Shown here: piece after piece, positions 55,039 through 64,000 of the stretch | How positions within the stretch are numbered: position 1 is the first letter of the stretch | Layout of the letters: every line of letters begins with the position of its first letter | Assembly: GCA_965223105.1 (NCBI GenBank) | Contig: OZ244987.1 | Span: 4,464,001 to 4,528,000, forward strand | Direction: 5' to 3' | Length of the DNA: 64,000 bases | Source of the DNA: JABDMH01 sp965223105 | GTDB lineage: Bacteria; Bacteroidota; Bacteroidia; Chitinophagales; Saprospiraceae | Program-made: the position numbers and the translations under genes | Notes under the pieces: generated by a model | Told to the model about the DNA's origin: nothing | The model's input: only the letters and a program-made list of their open reading frames with translations | Database searches by the model: none

Positions 55039-55175
55039 ATGATTTTGTTCTGAGATGAAGCGTCAGAACGCAGGCTGGGCCGCAATAAAATATTATGAGA
55101 GCAAAAGACATTAAAATTCTTGCCATATTTTAGTGGACAGAATACTAATAGGCAAACCCATTAATTATTATTCAC

Positions 55176-55580
55176 AATTTCTCCATTGACTTTGTCATCG
55201 CTTTGTTGTCATCGCTTGCAAGGAGCCCACCTGCTTAACTCATGCCGCCCTATCTGGCAGACCCAATATCGAAATTCCTGCCTAAAACTTGCGTGTTTCG
55301 CTAGAGTCAAAGATGTACACATTTTGAATATAGATAAATTCCAAATATGCATTCGAGATATCATTGCTGGGCGAAAGCAACCTTTCGCTACGACTGAGAG
55401 ACCGATGTCTTAATGATCCATAACGATCACTATGGTTTTGCCTTCTCATCGATGTCATTATTTGCAGGGAGCCCGCTGTGATTCATTCACCACATCAAAA
55501 CCGATTTAGAAATTCCCCGAAAGCCAATCAACTGGTGTTACAATATCTACCGTAGTGTTGCACGGAGATTTAGTGAACAA
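55176..55580 (+). repeat. Diverged repeat copies E2 and E3 in a gene-free stretch
   Basis: 55190-55300 and 55440-55580 share GTCATCGCTTGCAAGGAGCCC / GTCATTATTTGCAGGGAGCCC-type blocks and a GAAATTCC block, and E3 also resembles 50735-50860. The whole 54894-55969 gap (1,076 bp) contains these and copy D but no gene I can support. It looks like accumulated repeat debris. Confidence 0.35.
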
Positions 55581-55969
55581 CCATTAGCCAGTCTGCATCG
55601 ACGTTGCAGAAAATGGCATTAAGTCTGGTCTCATGCTCTCTCATTGAAAAGCAGTGTTTCTCTTGTTGATAAGTCGATGGATAACAGACTGGCTTTATCG
55701 GCCTAAATCGATGAGGCGTCCAGGGATTAAAGACAGTTAGATGCTAAACTCAAAAATGATATCATTTCAATTCAATGATATGAGAGGTAGTGCAGTGGCG
55801 GAGTCTAGGTCCATGGCATACCCTCCCATGCACTCTCTGCACATAAAAATACATTTGGTACCTTATGATCTTAATTTGAGGATTGGTCCTTCTCTCTACT
55901 GGAAATGCTTTTTTCAAAATTGTGCTGGAATGGAAGATAATGTCCCCAAACTTGTGTAATCATGCTTCG

Positions 55970-57004
55970 ATGAAACTTATTTACTTTAAGAGTGATCACT
56001 TGATCTTTTGTTGTGCGATGGCCATCGCGGCAATGTACGGCTGTAGTGGATCCAACCAGGGATTCACTCAACCCCATTTGGATCAAGACAGCTTTTTCGA
56101 CCGGATCTCGGGGGTTCCAATATTAAATGCTGAATTGCACTTTGATCAAGCCGAACTCTGGGCACACATTGAGGATGAAGGACGGGTACCAGCCCATCTG
56201 GTGATTACTGATCCCTTTCATATGCAACTTCCCATAAGAATCTCTGCGAGGGGGGTGACGAGAAAGAAAATTTGCCTGTTTCCTCCCCTAATGCTGCGCT
56301 TCGATGAAGACATGCTGGATTCACTGCAATGGGCGCCCTTCAAAAAGTACCGAATGGTAAACCATTGTGTGCCGGAAGACACCAGCAACGAGCTCCTATT
56401 GCGTGAATATCTAGTGTACCAATTGTATGAGGTAGTACATCCAGTGAGCCTGCGGAGTCAGCTTAGCCTTATGAACTACCAAGCCAAACGAGACTCCTTC
56501 ACACACTACTGCTTCATTTTGGAACATGAAGAAGAACTTGCCGATCGATTTGATGCACACCTTGTCGAAGACGAATCCCTTGACTTGACCAAAATCGATA
56601 CCTTCGACTACCAGAAATTGGTCCTGTTTCAATACATGGTGGGTAATACCGACTGGAATCTACATGAGCAACACAACATACGGATACTTGACGATGGCGA
56701 GAGAATTTATCTGGTACCTTACGACTTTGATTTTTGCGGATTGGTCAATGCACCGTATGCTGTGCCTTATCCTAGTCTGCCCGTAAAGGAAGTCCGAGAG
56801 CGTTTCTTTCAGTACCGCGTCGAATTTGGGGAGGACCTGACTGGGCCCATAGAATACTTTAGTAGCCTGAAAACCAGCTTACTGGAAAAGATCCAATCTT
56901 TCCCACTTCTGTCCTTAGAAAGTAAGTCTGACCTGATACAATATCTTGAGGAATTTTATCGAGTCATTGAAGGGGAGAACCTGGTGACTAAACCTGAAAT
57001 TTAA
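55970..57004 (+). CDS. CotH-like lipoprotein
   Basis: 344 residues from the Met at 55970, whose signal ends at the lipobox AAMYGC. Visible conserved parts: KKICLFPPLMLRF, LLREYLVYQLYEVVHPVSLR, LVLFQYMVGNTDWNLHEQHN and YLVPYDFDFCGLVNAPYAVP. The GNTDWN.HNIRI...PYDFDF pattern is that of CotH-type atypical kinases, in which Asp and Asn bind metal and ATP. It may phosphorylate a surface protein or be an inactive relative. The family fit is moderate. Confidence 0.6.
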   Translation: MKLIYFKSDHLIFCCAMAIAAMYGCSGSNQGFTQPHLDQDSFFDRISGVPILNAELHFDQAELWAHIEDEGRVPAHLVITDPFHMQLPIRISARGVTRKKICLFPPLMLRFDEDMLDSLQWAPFKKYRMVNHCVPEDTSNELLLREYLVYQLYEVVHPVSLRSQLSLMNYQAKRDSFTHYCFILEHEEELADRFDAHLVEDESLDLTKIDTFDYQKLVLFQYMVGNTDWNLHEQHNIRILDDGERIYLVPYDFDFCGLVNAPYAVPYPSLPVKEVRERFFQYRVEFGEDLTGPIEYFSSLKTSLLEKIQSFPLLSLESKSDLIQYLEEFYRVIEGENLVTKPEI

Positions 57005-57498
57005 TCAGCACGCTTGCCTGCTGCTCTATTGATTACCCGTAATTTGCGCCAATCAATTTGGGGTCCCGCGGCCGAAGACCGTCAAAAAATCCAAATACTC
57101 AATCGATTGCATTGATAAAGTCCTCAGATCGCACCGACTCGATGCCGAAGATCTCAGATTTTTTTAAGTGTAACTCGGTGCTTTGGGGAGAGTCAATTGA
57201 AACCGCTATCTGTGGTATATCCTTTGTAGATATCCTATCGAGTCAACTTAAATACTTAATGATTGAGCTTCAAATACAGCATCTTAACTCTCAGTGCCGA
57301 CACTTTTGTGTATCAAACAGGAATAGAAACATGCTTAGCGTCATACCATATATTTGTTTGTGAACCAAGGTAGTACCTAAACCACGAAAAGGACCTTTCA
57401 AGGAGTAGTAGCAGGTGGATAATTTTCAATTTCATAAGCCGAACTTTTTTATAACTTTCTCCAGCAAATTAAACCTCTAATTGTCAACCCTTGTCAAT
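57005..57498. other. 494-bp gap
   Basis: No convincing gene; an open plus-strand stretch at 57058-57363 has no signal or fold and biased composition. The last part is AT-rich leader of the acidic protein gene. Confidence 0.4.
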
Positions 57499-57885
57499 AT
57501 GAATAAATCATCACAGATCAGCAGCAAGCCCAGAGTAATCAAGGATTTTGAGAAGCTCGATGAATCCATTCAGGAACAGATCAAATTGAAGTATCCTTTG
57601 GGGTTTAGTCGTCACCTTGTCCACTTTACAAATGCAGAAGGCAAGAAGGTTAGTGCACTGCCGTTCGAAGCTGAAGACAAGTACTATCTGGTCAGAATGA
57701 CCATCCTCGAGGCCAGGGAAATCATTGAGCAAGATGATGACTATGATGATGATGGTATCTTGAAAGACAAGATCAAGGAGAACTATGAAGACAAATACAG
57801 CGAAGATGAAGAAGATGATGAAAACATGGTCGACTTTGCTGATGACGTATCCTTTGATGAAGACATCGATGAAGATGAGGATTGA
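57499..57885 (+). CDS. Small protein with highly acidic C-terminal tail
   Basis: 128 residues from the ATG at 57499 (MNKSSQISSKPRVIKDFEKL); a TTG start at 57481 is also possible. Residues 10-75 form a compact conserved Bacteroidota domain (EQIKLKYPLGFSRHLVHF, VSALPFEAEDKYYLVRMT). From about 75 on nearly every second residue is Asp or Glu, ending DEDIDEDED. It is cytoplasmic, with no membrane segment. Such acidic tails bind basic partners or metals, but the role is not known. Confidence 0.75.
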   Translation: MNKSSQISSKPRVIKDFEKLDESIQEQIKLKYPLGFSRHLVHFTNAEGKKVSALPFEAEDKYYLVRMTILEAREIIEQDDDYDDDGILKDKIKENYEDKYSEDEEDDENMVDFADDVSFDEDIDEDED

Positions 57886-58269
57886 GAGGCCACTCATCCA
57901 ATTCCTAACGCTGGCTTCTCTGTAATTTCCAGATCATCATATGCTGAATGTCCCTTTTGGGTACTTTCTTTCGCATGAAAAGCATTCTGTATCGAGGAGG
58001 CCGCAGCAAATGGTGAACTGTGACAAAATTATACCCGACAGAAGCAAGGCAGTCAAAATCATACAGGCATGGTTCAGAAGGGAAAGACTGCACAGAGCCC
58101 TTGGTGGCAACTCAGTCAATACCTTTTATTAGATGCGGTGCTGCCATAAGATCCCAGCATCTTGATAGGGGCTGGCAAGAACCATCAACCTATACAATCA
58201 ACTACTCGATGACCACCAAAGCGATGCAGTCATGGGGAAAAAATGGGTTATGCTCAGGCAATGAACGGA
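57886..58269. other. 384-bp gap
   Basis: Between convergent genes. Nothing supported; short minus-strand open stretches there have no start site or domain. Confidence 0.4.
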
Positions 58270-60624
58270 TCATTCATCCTTGATCGATTCTCCTGGATGT
58301 ACCATGGCGGCACGATATGCTTGAGTACTCACGGTTAGCCACGAGATGAAAAGCAGTATTGCACCAGCCAATGCAAAGTACCACCAGAGCAAAGAGATCC
58401 GATACTCAAATCTACCAAGCCATTGTTTCACCACCACAAATGACAAGGGAAGGCCGAGCAGCAATGAAATCAAAACCAAACGGGTAAAATCCTTGGTCAG
58501 TAAAATCATGATGTTTGGAACACTGGCTCCCAGCACCTTCCTAATCCCTATCTCCTTTCTTCTGCGTTCACCAGTGAACGCCGCCAGTCCAAATAGGCCC
58601 AGACAAGAAATAATGAGTGCCAGCCCTGCAAAGTATCTCGATAATTTCGAAACCCTTTGTTCTGCTGCATAAAGTCTCTGATACTCATCATCTACAAAAC
58701 GATACTCAAAGGGAAAGCCAGGATTAAAGTCTTCATAAAGCATTTGCAAGCCAGCTAATGCATCCTTTTCCCTCCCTCCCTGAAGTCGACACATGATCAC
58801 CCAGGTCTCAGTTGGTGCCAGCCTAAAAAAAAGCGGTTTTACATTTTCATGTAAGGACTGAAAATGAAAGTCTTTGACAACACCTATGATTTCGAGATCT
58901 ATCTCATCCCACAATTTGATCCGTTTTCCCAGGGGATCATCCATTCCCATGATGTTAATGGCCGTCTCGTTAAAGATGACTTTGGTCGTATCGGCCCCAA
59001 ATTCCTTACTGAATGATCTTCCCATAGTTAACTCAACCCCTATGGTCTCCAATAAACCATAACCTACCCTAACGTGCTCAAAAAGGATGAGGTCTTCTGG
59101 ATTCTTTCCTTCCCACTTGAGACCACTGGTGTTGTTTTGCCTGCCAATTAAATCGTGGGCAATACTGGAAACATGGTCTATCCCGGGAAGGCTTCTCGCC
59201 TGATGAATAAACACCTCACTTTGATCTTCTAAGTTTCCATCGATGGGAAAATATACCAAATGATCTTTTTCGTATCCCAAATTCCTCGATTGTACAAATT
59301 CTATTTGTTTATACACCACCAGGACAGCTACAATCAAAATAATTGACAACGTGAATTGGAAAATCACCAGACCCTTCCTGGCCCAAAGTTCTCCCCACGC
59401 AGAACCAAGTTCTCCTTTAAGAACTTGCGATGGTCGAAATCCAGAGAGATAAAATGCTGGATAACTACCCGCTAACAGTCCAGTGATCAACGAGATTCCA
59501 AGGAAGGAGAAGAAAATAGGCATCGAAAAACCATATCCGATTTCCTTATCCGTGATCTGGTTGAAAGTGGGCAGGAAAACGATGACAATCAATACGGCGA
59601 AAACCAGTGAAAAAAATGACACCAGCAATGACTCGAGCAAATACTGACCCATGAGAGTCGTTCGCTCCACACCAAAGGTTTTCTTTACACCTACTTCCAA
59701 TGCCCGTTGTGAAGCCCGAGCAGTTGATAAATTCATAAAATTGATGCAAGCAATCAAGAGTATGAAAATGGCGATGACCGAGAACAATCGAACGTATTCT
59801 ATTCTGCCACCGACCAATTTTCCATTTTCATATCGTCCGTACAAATACTTGTCAGAAAATTTCTTGAGAAAGAGCGTTACATTGGACTGTTCATTTCTCT
59901 CTTTGACGAACGGAGCGATCTTTTCTTCCACGAAATCAGGATTGGCATTTTCTTCAAGCGTCACGAAGGTGGGTGGAGAGTTGCTTCCCCAAGAACGTAA
60001 CCATTCATTTTTATCTAAATAGCGATCATAGGGTAGAATGAGCTCAAACTCATGTGAAGAATTTCCCGGGAGATCCTGGAAAATTCCAGAAACTTGGAAT
60101 TGGGCCTCATGTTCAATTTCGATCATTTGACCAATCGCCGATGCTGCATCATTGAATAATCTCTCAGCCAAAGAGTGGGAAATGACGGCCGAAGATTGAT
60201 CTTTAAGCACATCTGAGGCCTCACCATAAATCAAAGGAAAACTGAACATTTCAAAAAAGTCGGAGCCGGCATGGTGGCCCCTAACTTTTAGGTTCTGCTC
60301 TCCGACACTGACGGTAAATTTGGTCTGCCACATCACCGTTGCAGCGTGCAGTATCTCGGGAATCTCGTCTTTAAGGGTTCTTGCCAGCAAGCCCGGAGTA
60401 GATGATGTGGTCATGATATGGTCGGCATACTGTTGATGCTCCATGACAGCAAAGAGTCGATCATCATGCTGGTGAAAATTGTCGATTGATAATTCGTCAA
60501 ATACCCACAAGAAGATCAGCAAGGCACAGGCCAGCCCGGTAGAAAGACCAACGACATTAATCACGAAAGTGCTTTTGTACCTCCGATAATTACGGAAAGC
60601 CATTCGAAAGGAATGTCGCCACAT
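58270..60624 (-). CDS. FtsX-like ABC transporter permease
   Basis: 784 residues with the MacB-type arrangement: TM helix 1 near the N-terminus (FVINVVGLSTGLACALLIFL), a large periplasmic domain, three TM helices (IAIFILLIACINFMNLSTA, ...), a second half with another periplasmic domain, and a C-terminal FtsX block (LFGLAAFTGERRRKEIGIRK, VLGASVPNIMILLTKDF). No ATPase gene is adjacent, as is common for these Bacteroidota permeases. It likely exports or extracts a lipoprotein, peptide or drug by mechanotransmission. Confidence 0.92.
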   Translation of the reverse strand: MWRHSFRMAFRNYRRYKSTFVINVVGLSTGLACALLIFLWVFDELSIDNFHQHDDRLFAVMEHQQYADHIMTTSSTPGLLARTLKDEIPEILHAATVMWQTKFTVSVGEQNLKVRGHHAGSDFFEMFSFPLIYGEASDVLKDQSSAVISHSLAERLFNDAASAIGQMIEIEHEAQFQVSGIFQDLPGNSSHEFELILPYDRYLDKNEWLRSWGSNSPPTFVTLEENANPDFVEEKIAPFVKERNEQSNVTLFLKKFSDKYLYGRYENGKLVGGRIEYVRLFSVIAIFILLIACINFMNLSTARASQRALEVGVKKTFGVERTTLMGQYLLESLLVSFFSLVFAVLIVIVFLPTFNQITDKEIGYGFSMPIFFSFLGISLITGLLAGSYPAFYLSGFRPSQVLKGELGSAWGELWARKGLVIFQFTLSIILIVAVLVVYKQIEFVQSRNLGYEKDHLVYFPIDGNLEDQSEVFIHQARSLPGIDHVSSIAHDLIGRQNNTSGLKWEGKNPEDLILFEHVRVGYGLLETIGVELTMGRSFSKEFGADTTKVIFNETAINIMGMDDPLGKRIKLWDEIDLEIIGVVKDFHFQSLHENVKPLFFRLAPTETWVIMCRLQGGREKDALAGLQMLYEDFNPGFPFEYRFVDDEYQRLYAAEQRVSKLSRYFAGLALIISCLGLFGLAAFTGERRRKEIGIRKVLGASVPNIMILLTKDFTRLVLISLLLGLPLSFVVVKQWLGRFEYRISLLWWYFALAGAILLFISWLTVSTQAYRAAMVHPGESIKDE

Positions 60625-60717
60625 CGGGTTGATTTTTTACCAAAGACTGCGTTTCAAAGGAAAAGGTTGCAGGAGATGGTCTGCTGACTCACTGTGCTTT
60701 CCTATATTCAAGCTGGC

Positions 60718-61911
60718 ATGATTGGAAAGTTTTTCAAAAATCTCGGACCTGGCCTTATCACGGCGGCCCTGGTTTTTGGACCAGGTAGCCTTACCGTGAC
60801 CACAAAACTAGGGGCTGGTTTCAGCACTCAGCTCCTATGGGTAATTGTTGTTGCCGTCATTTTCATGATCGCTTATACCCGTCTATCGGCAGCAATTGGT
60901 CTGCATCTGGATGGTAGCCTTATCGAAGAAGTGCGCCAACAATACGGGAAATGGGCAGCTTTGGCACTGGGAACAGGGATTTTTTTTATCAGTGCATCTT
61001 TTCAGGCTGGGAATTCGATAGGAGCCGGCATATCCTTTAGTGAGTTGCTGGGGGGATCCACCACCATCTGGATTCTTTTGGTGTCGGTGAGTGCGATAGC
61101 TCTCCTTTTCTTTAGGTCTTTCTATCAAATCTTAGAAAAAATCATGATTGTTTTGGTGATGATCATGCTACTGGCCTTCTTGGCAACTGTTTTCCTCAGT
61201 CGTCCTTCCGTGTTGCAAATCTTGAACGGACTGGTACCCAGGGCGCCACAAGGATCCGAGCTCCTTGCCATTGCGCTGATGGCCTCTAGCTTTTCCATTG
61301 TTGGTGCCTTTTACCAATCGACGTTGGTCAAGGAAAAGGGATGGAAACTTGCACAACTCAAACAAGCCACTGCTGAGAGCCAAAATGGCATCATCATCTT
61401 GGGAGGCCTGTCAATGTTAGTCATGATATGCGCTGCCTCCGTTTTGTATGATACTCAAGGGTCGGTCAATTCTGCCACGGAACTGGGACTGGCACTTCAG
61501 CCACTTTTTGGAGATTTTGCCTCCAATATTTTCATGGTGGGTTTTTTTTCGGCCTCATATTCCTCTTTGATTGGCAATGCTACGATTGGCGGAGGGTTGC
61601 TTGCCGACAGCCTGTCCTTGGGTTCTTCTTTGCAGGATCGCTCAGTTAGGTGGTGTATTATGATCATCATTGCTATAGGTTCACTGGTAGCGATCCTTTT
61701 TGGTGCCTTGCCATTGGAACTTATTGTCTTTGCACAAGCCCTAACCATCATCGTGGCTCCTGCCGCCGCCATAACCTTGTTGCTCGTTGCTTATAAAAAA
61801 AGGATTTTAAGGAGTCCAGTGACCAACACATTATCACTAATTATCCTGGTGGCAGGGCTGGCAACACTGGTTTTTCTAGCCCTTTACCACTTGAAACGCA
61901 TATTTCTTTAA
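60718..61911 (+). CDS. Nramp-superfamily transporter lacking the canonical metal-site motifs
   Basis: 397 residues from the ATG at 60718. About 11 TM helices in an Nramp fold: LGPGLITAALVFGPGSLTVT aligns with TM1, where true Nramps have DPGN; here it is GPGS, losing the Asp and Asn ligands. In TM6 the MPHN motif is absent (SSFSIVGAFYQSTLVKEK). Without these residues Mn/Fe transport is unlikely. It starts a three-gene operon with an epimerase-like SDR (19 bp after) and a DHDPS-like lyase, suggesting import of an organic acid or sugar acid. That substrate idea is inference. Confidence 0.8.
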   Translation: MIGKFFKNLGPGLITAALVFGPGSLTVTTKLGAGFSTQLLWVIVVAVIFMIAYTRLSAAIGLHLDGSLIEEVRQQYGKWAALALGTGIFFISASFQAGNSIGAGISFSELLGGSTTIWILLVSVSAIALLFFRSFYQILEKIMIVLVMIMLLAFLATVFLSRPSVLQILNGLVPRAPQGSELLAIALMASSFSIVGAFYQSTLVKEKGWKLAQLKQATAESQNGIIILGGLSMLVMICAASVLYDTQGSVNSATELGLALQPLFGDFASNIFMVGFFSASYSSLIGNATIGGGLLADSLSLGSSLQDRSVRWCIMIIIAIGSLVAILFGALPLELIVFAQALTIIVAPAAAITLLLVAYKKRILRSPVTNTLSLIILVAGLATLVFLALYHLKRIFL

Positions 61912-61930
61912 CTCCCTTAATTGATGGATC

Positions 61931-62944
61931 ATGAACCCACTGCAGCTTGAAGATATCTTGAGTTCCCCAAATTTGGCACTGGTTGATGATGTTAGAAATT
62001 TATCCGGCGACTTCTTGATTTTAGGGCTAGGTGGTAAAATGGGTCCGAGTCTTGCCAGCCTTTTGATGAGAACCCTAAGGGAAAATCATATCAATAAAAA
62101 AGTTTTTGGAGTATCTCGATTTTCCAACGAGAAAGTCAGAACCGAACTGGAAGCAAACGGAGTATATACATTGGCTGGCGACTTATTAGATGACCATTTT
62201 CTGCGCAGTTTACCCCTGGTGAAAAATATCATTTATATGGTAGGCCAAAAATTTGGCACCCAATCAGACCAGAGTTTTACCTGGGCCATGAATGCCTATC
62301 TCCCCGGACAGGTAGCCAAGCATTTTGCAAAATCGAACATCGTAGTTTTTTCGACTGGAAATGTTTATCCACTTGTACCTGTAGAGAATGGTGGTGCAAC
62401 AGAAGAAACCCCACCGGCTCCCATTGGTGAATATGCTCAGAGTTGCCTGGGCAGAGAACGAATTTTTGAGTACTTCTGTCGAAGAGACCACACTCCCACC
62501 CTTATCTACAGACTTAATTATGCGCTTGATTTAAGATATGGTGTGCTCAATGATATCGCTCAAATGGTGAAAAATGAGGAAATCATTGATTTGCGAATGG
62601 GTTATGTCAATGTTATTTGGCAAGGAGATGCCAATCAATATGCAATCAGGTCCCTGAGACAATGCTCGGTACCAGCAAAAATCTTAAATGTTACCGGCCC
62701 GGAAACATTGGCGGTTGAGGACTTGGCCAACCGATTTGCTGCATTAATGGGGAAAAAACCTCGGTTTAAGAATAGGCCTGCAGAAAATGCATTGTTAAAC
62801 AATGCCAGGAAAGCACACCAATTGTTTGGGTTACCTGGAGTTACCACAGATAAAATGATCGAATGGACTGTCGAATGGTTGGAGAGTGGAGGGGCCAGCA
62901 TAGATAAACCGACTCATTTTCAAGAACGTAAAGGTCAATTTTAA
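61931..62944 (+). CDS. NAD-dependent epimerase/dehydratase-like SDR
   Basis: 337 residues. The Rossmann motif is LILGLGGKMGPSLASLLM (GxGGxxG), with VFSTGNVYPLVP supplying the Ser/Thr of the catalytic triad. At the YxxxK site the sequence is EYAQSCLGRERIFEY: the Tyr is present but Cys replaces the catalytic Lys. A modified dehydrogenase or epimerase chemistry is possible. It is translated between the Nramp-like gene and the lyase gene, whose ATG overlaps its stop by one base (TAATG). Confidence 0.82.
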   Translation: MNPLQLEDILSSPNLALVDDVRNLSGDFLILGLGGKMGPSLASLLMRTLRENHINKKVFGVSRFSNEKVRTELEANGVYTLAGDLLDDHFLRSLPLVKNIIYMVGQKFGTQSDQSFTWAMNAYLPGQVAKHFAKSNIVVFSTGNVYPLVPVENGGATEETPPAPIGEYAQSCLGRERIFEYFCRRDHTPTLIYRLNYALDLRYGVLNDIAQMVKNEEIIDLRMGYVNVIWQGDANQYAIRSLRQCSVPAKILNVTGPETLAVEDLANRFAALMGKKPRFKNRPAENALLNNARKAHQLFGLPGVTTDKMIEWTVEWLESGGASIDKPTHFQERKGQF

Positions 62945-63999
62945 TGAATGCAGAAAAACACCAATTGTTACAAGAGGGAACGGTTATTCCTGCTCATCCA
63001 CTGGCACTAACAGCTGATCGAACATTGGATGAGATTCTTCAAAAAAGATTGACTCGATACTATTTGTCAGCAGGCGTGGGAGGTCTTGCGGTAGGAGTAC
63101 ATACCACACAATTTTCCATAAGAGATCCAAAGCATAATCTTTATGAAATTGTGCTAGAGCTCGCCATGCAGACTTTACGAGAAAGTCAAATTCAAAAACC
63201 CAGATTGATGATCGCAGGAGTTTGTGGGCCGACGAAACAAGCCATTCAAGAGGCCAGAACTGCATTGGCCCTTGGCTACGATATGGCTCTGATCAGCACC
63301 AATGGCCTCGCCGATCTATCTGAGCAAGAATTGCTCTTAAGAGCCAAAGAAATTGCCTCGATCATGCCGATTTTTGGTTTTTATCTCCAACCCAGTGTGG
63401 GTGGTCGGCTACTAAGCGAAAAATTTTGGACAAGTATGGCTTCGATCGAAAATCTTTTTGCCATCAAGATTGCTCCTTTCAATCGCTACCAAACTCTTGA
63501 TGTAGTTAGAGGTGTTTGCCGCTCAGGTCGTGCTGAGAAAATTGCCCTATATACCGGAAACGATGATAATATTGCTTTGGATCTTATGACAACTTTCGAA
63601 ATTCAGACCCCACTAGGCACTATACAAAAACAAATAGTCGGCGGCCTTCTGGGTCATTGGGCGGTCTGGACCAAAAGAGCGGTTGAGCTTTTGGAAGAAG
63701 TCAAACAAATGAAATCAAGAGAAAAAGTATTGCCCGCTTCTTTTCTCACATATGCCCAAAAAATTACCGATAGTAATGCTGCATTTTTTGATGCCAAGAA
63801 TAATTTTAAGGGCTGCATTGCCGGCATTCATGAAGTCCTGAGAAGACAGGGGCTAATGAAGGGGACTTGGTGTTTGGATCCAGAAGAAAAATTATCTCCG
63901 GGCCAAAAAGATGAGATCGATCGGGTATACAAAGAGTATCCCGATTTAAATGATGATGATTTTGTACGACAATTTTTAATTAATGACCCAAGCGGCTAG
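62944..63999 (+). CDS. Dihydrodipicolinate synthase-like (DapA/KDG-aldolase family) lyase
   Basis: 351 residues, a TIM barrel of the DapA/N-acetylneuraminate lyase family. The Schiff-base Lys is in LFAIKIAPFNRYQ, and the family Tyr in FGFYLQPSVGG. The N-terminus VIPAHPLALTADRTLDE fits the group used in catabolism of sugar acids rather than lysine synthesis, and the enzyme is longer than DapA (about 290). The start overlaps the upstream stop by one base, so the two are translationally coupled. Likely cleaves or dehydrates a keto-acid intermediate made by the SDR. Confidence 0.85.
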   Translation: MNAEKHQLLQEGTVIPAHPLALTADRTLDEILQKRLTRYYLSAGVGGLAVGVHTTQFSIRDPKHNLYEIVLELAMQTLRESQIQKPRLMIAGVCGPTKQAIQEARTALALGYDMALISTNGLADLSEQELLLRAKEIASIMPIFGFYLQPSVGGRLLSEKFWTSMASIENLFAIKIAPFNRYQTLDVVRGVCRSGRAEKIALYTGNDDNIALDLMTTFEIQTPLGTIQKQIVGGLLGHWAVWTKRAVELLEEVKQMKSREKVLPASFLTYAQKITDSNAAFFDAKNNFKGCIAGIHEVLRRQGLMKGTWCLDPEEKLSPGQKDEIDRVYKEYPDLNDDDFVRQFLINDPSG

Positions 64000-64000
64000 A

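Overview
The window looks like a chromosomal segment of a marine or free-living Bacteroidota bacterium, most likely of the Saprospirales/Cytophagales kind. The evidence is a type IX secretion (T9SS) sorting domain, several TonB-dependent receptors with carboxypeptidase-regulatory-like domains, an ECF sigma / anti-sigma-TonB pair, lone FtsX-type ABC permeases, S74 'endosialidase chaperone' surface proteins, and a tmRNA whose tag reads GESNYALAA, the Bacteroidota type. Genes are short mono- or dicistronic units on both strands with long AT-rich gaps. No CRISPR array, rRNA operon or prophage was seen.

Layout. 1-3664 (-): an operon-like row of a Gfo/Idh/MocA oxidoreductase, a PmoA-like (DUF6807) protein and an alpha/beta-hydrolase fused to a phosphodiesterase-like domain that runs off the left edge. 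3745-7380: PhoD-like phosphatase lipoprotein, a stand-alone TonB-plug lipoprotein, and a sulfatase. 7383-12213 (-): TonB receptor, ModF-like double ATPase and methyltransferase. 12786-19903: SnoaL-like lipoprotein, sugar-porter MFS permease, coiled-coil lipoprotein, exonuclease III, alkaline-phosphatase-superfamily protein, serine beta-lactamase-like hydrolase. 20346-23037 (-): a T9SS cargo with a CxxCH motif, then an ECF sigma factor overlapping an anti-sigma/TonB fusion. 23468-32031: DUF6282 amidohydrolase-like protein, M24 peptidase, BtuB-like receptor, saccharopine-dehydrogenase-like enzyme, cysteine-desulfurase-like enzyme, MOSC protein.

32643-33504 is the most unusual spot: a tmRNA gene followed directly by three 162-bp structured tandem units, each ending with a copy of the tmRNA 3' end, then a decayed GIY-YIG nuclease gene. 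33864-38015 holds three beta-helical/S74-type surface proteins. At 38423-41918 a class III adenylate cyclase-TPR gene is split by a 1,556-bp IS66-like element with an 8-bp target duplication. Its transposase is itself frameshifted.

42229-57885 contains secreted or lipid-anchored proteins: a heparinase-like toroid protein, a metzincin-like protease with a P domain, an outer-membrane barrel protein, a formylglycine-generating-enzyme-like domain fused to a rhamnogalacturonan-lyase-like propeller, an amidohydrolase and a CotH-like lipoprotein. 58270-63999 has an FtsX permease and a compact operon of an Nramp-fold transporter lacking the metal-binding residues, an epimerase-like SDR and a dihydrodipicolinate-synthase-like lyase.

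Four copies of an interspersed, inverted-ended repeat (81-183 bp) lie in gaps at 12.4, 44.6, 50.6 and 55.0 kb. Overall the content suggests a scavenger of complex, possibly sulfated or uronate-containing polysaccharides and phosphoesters. That ecological reading is inference from enzyme families only.
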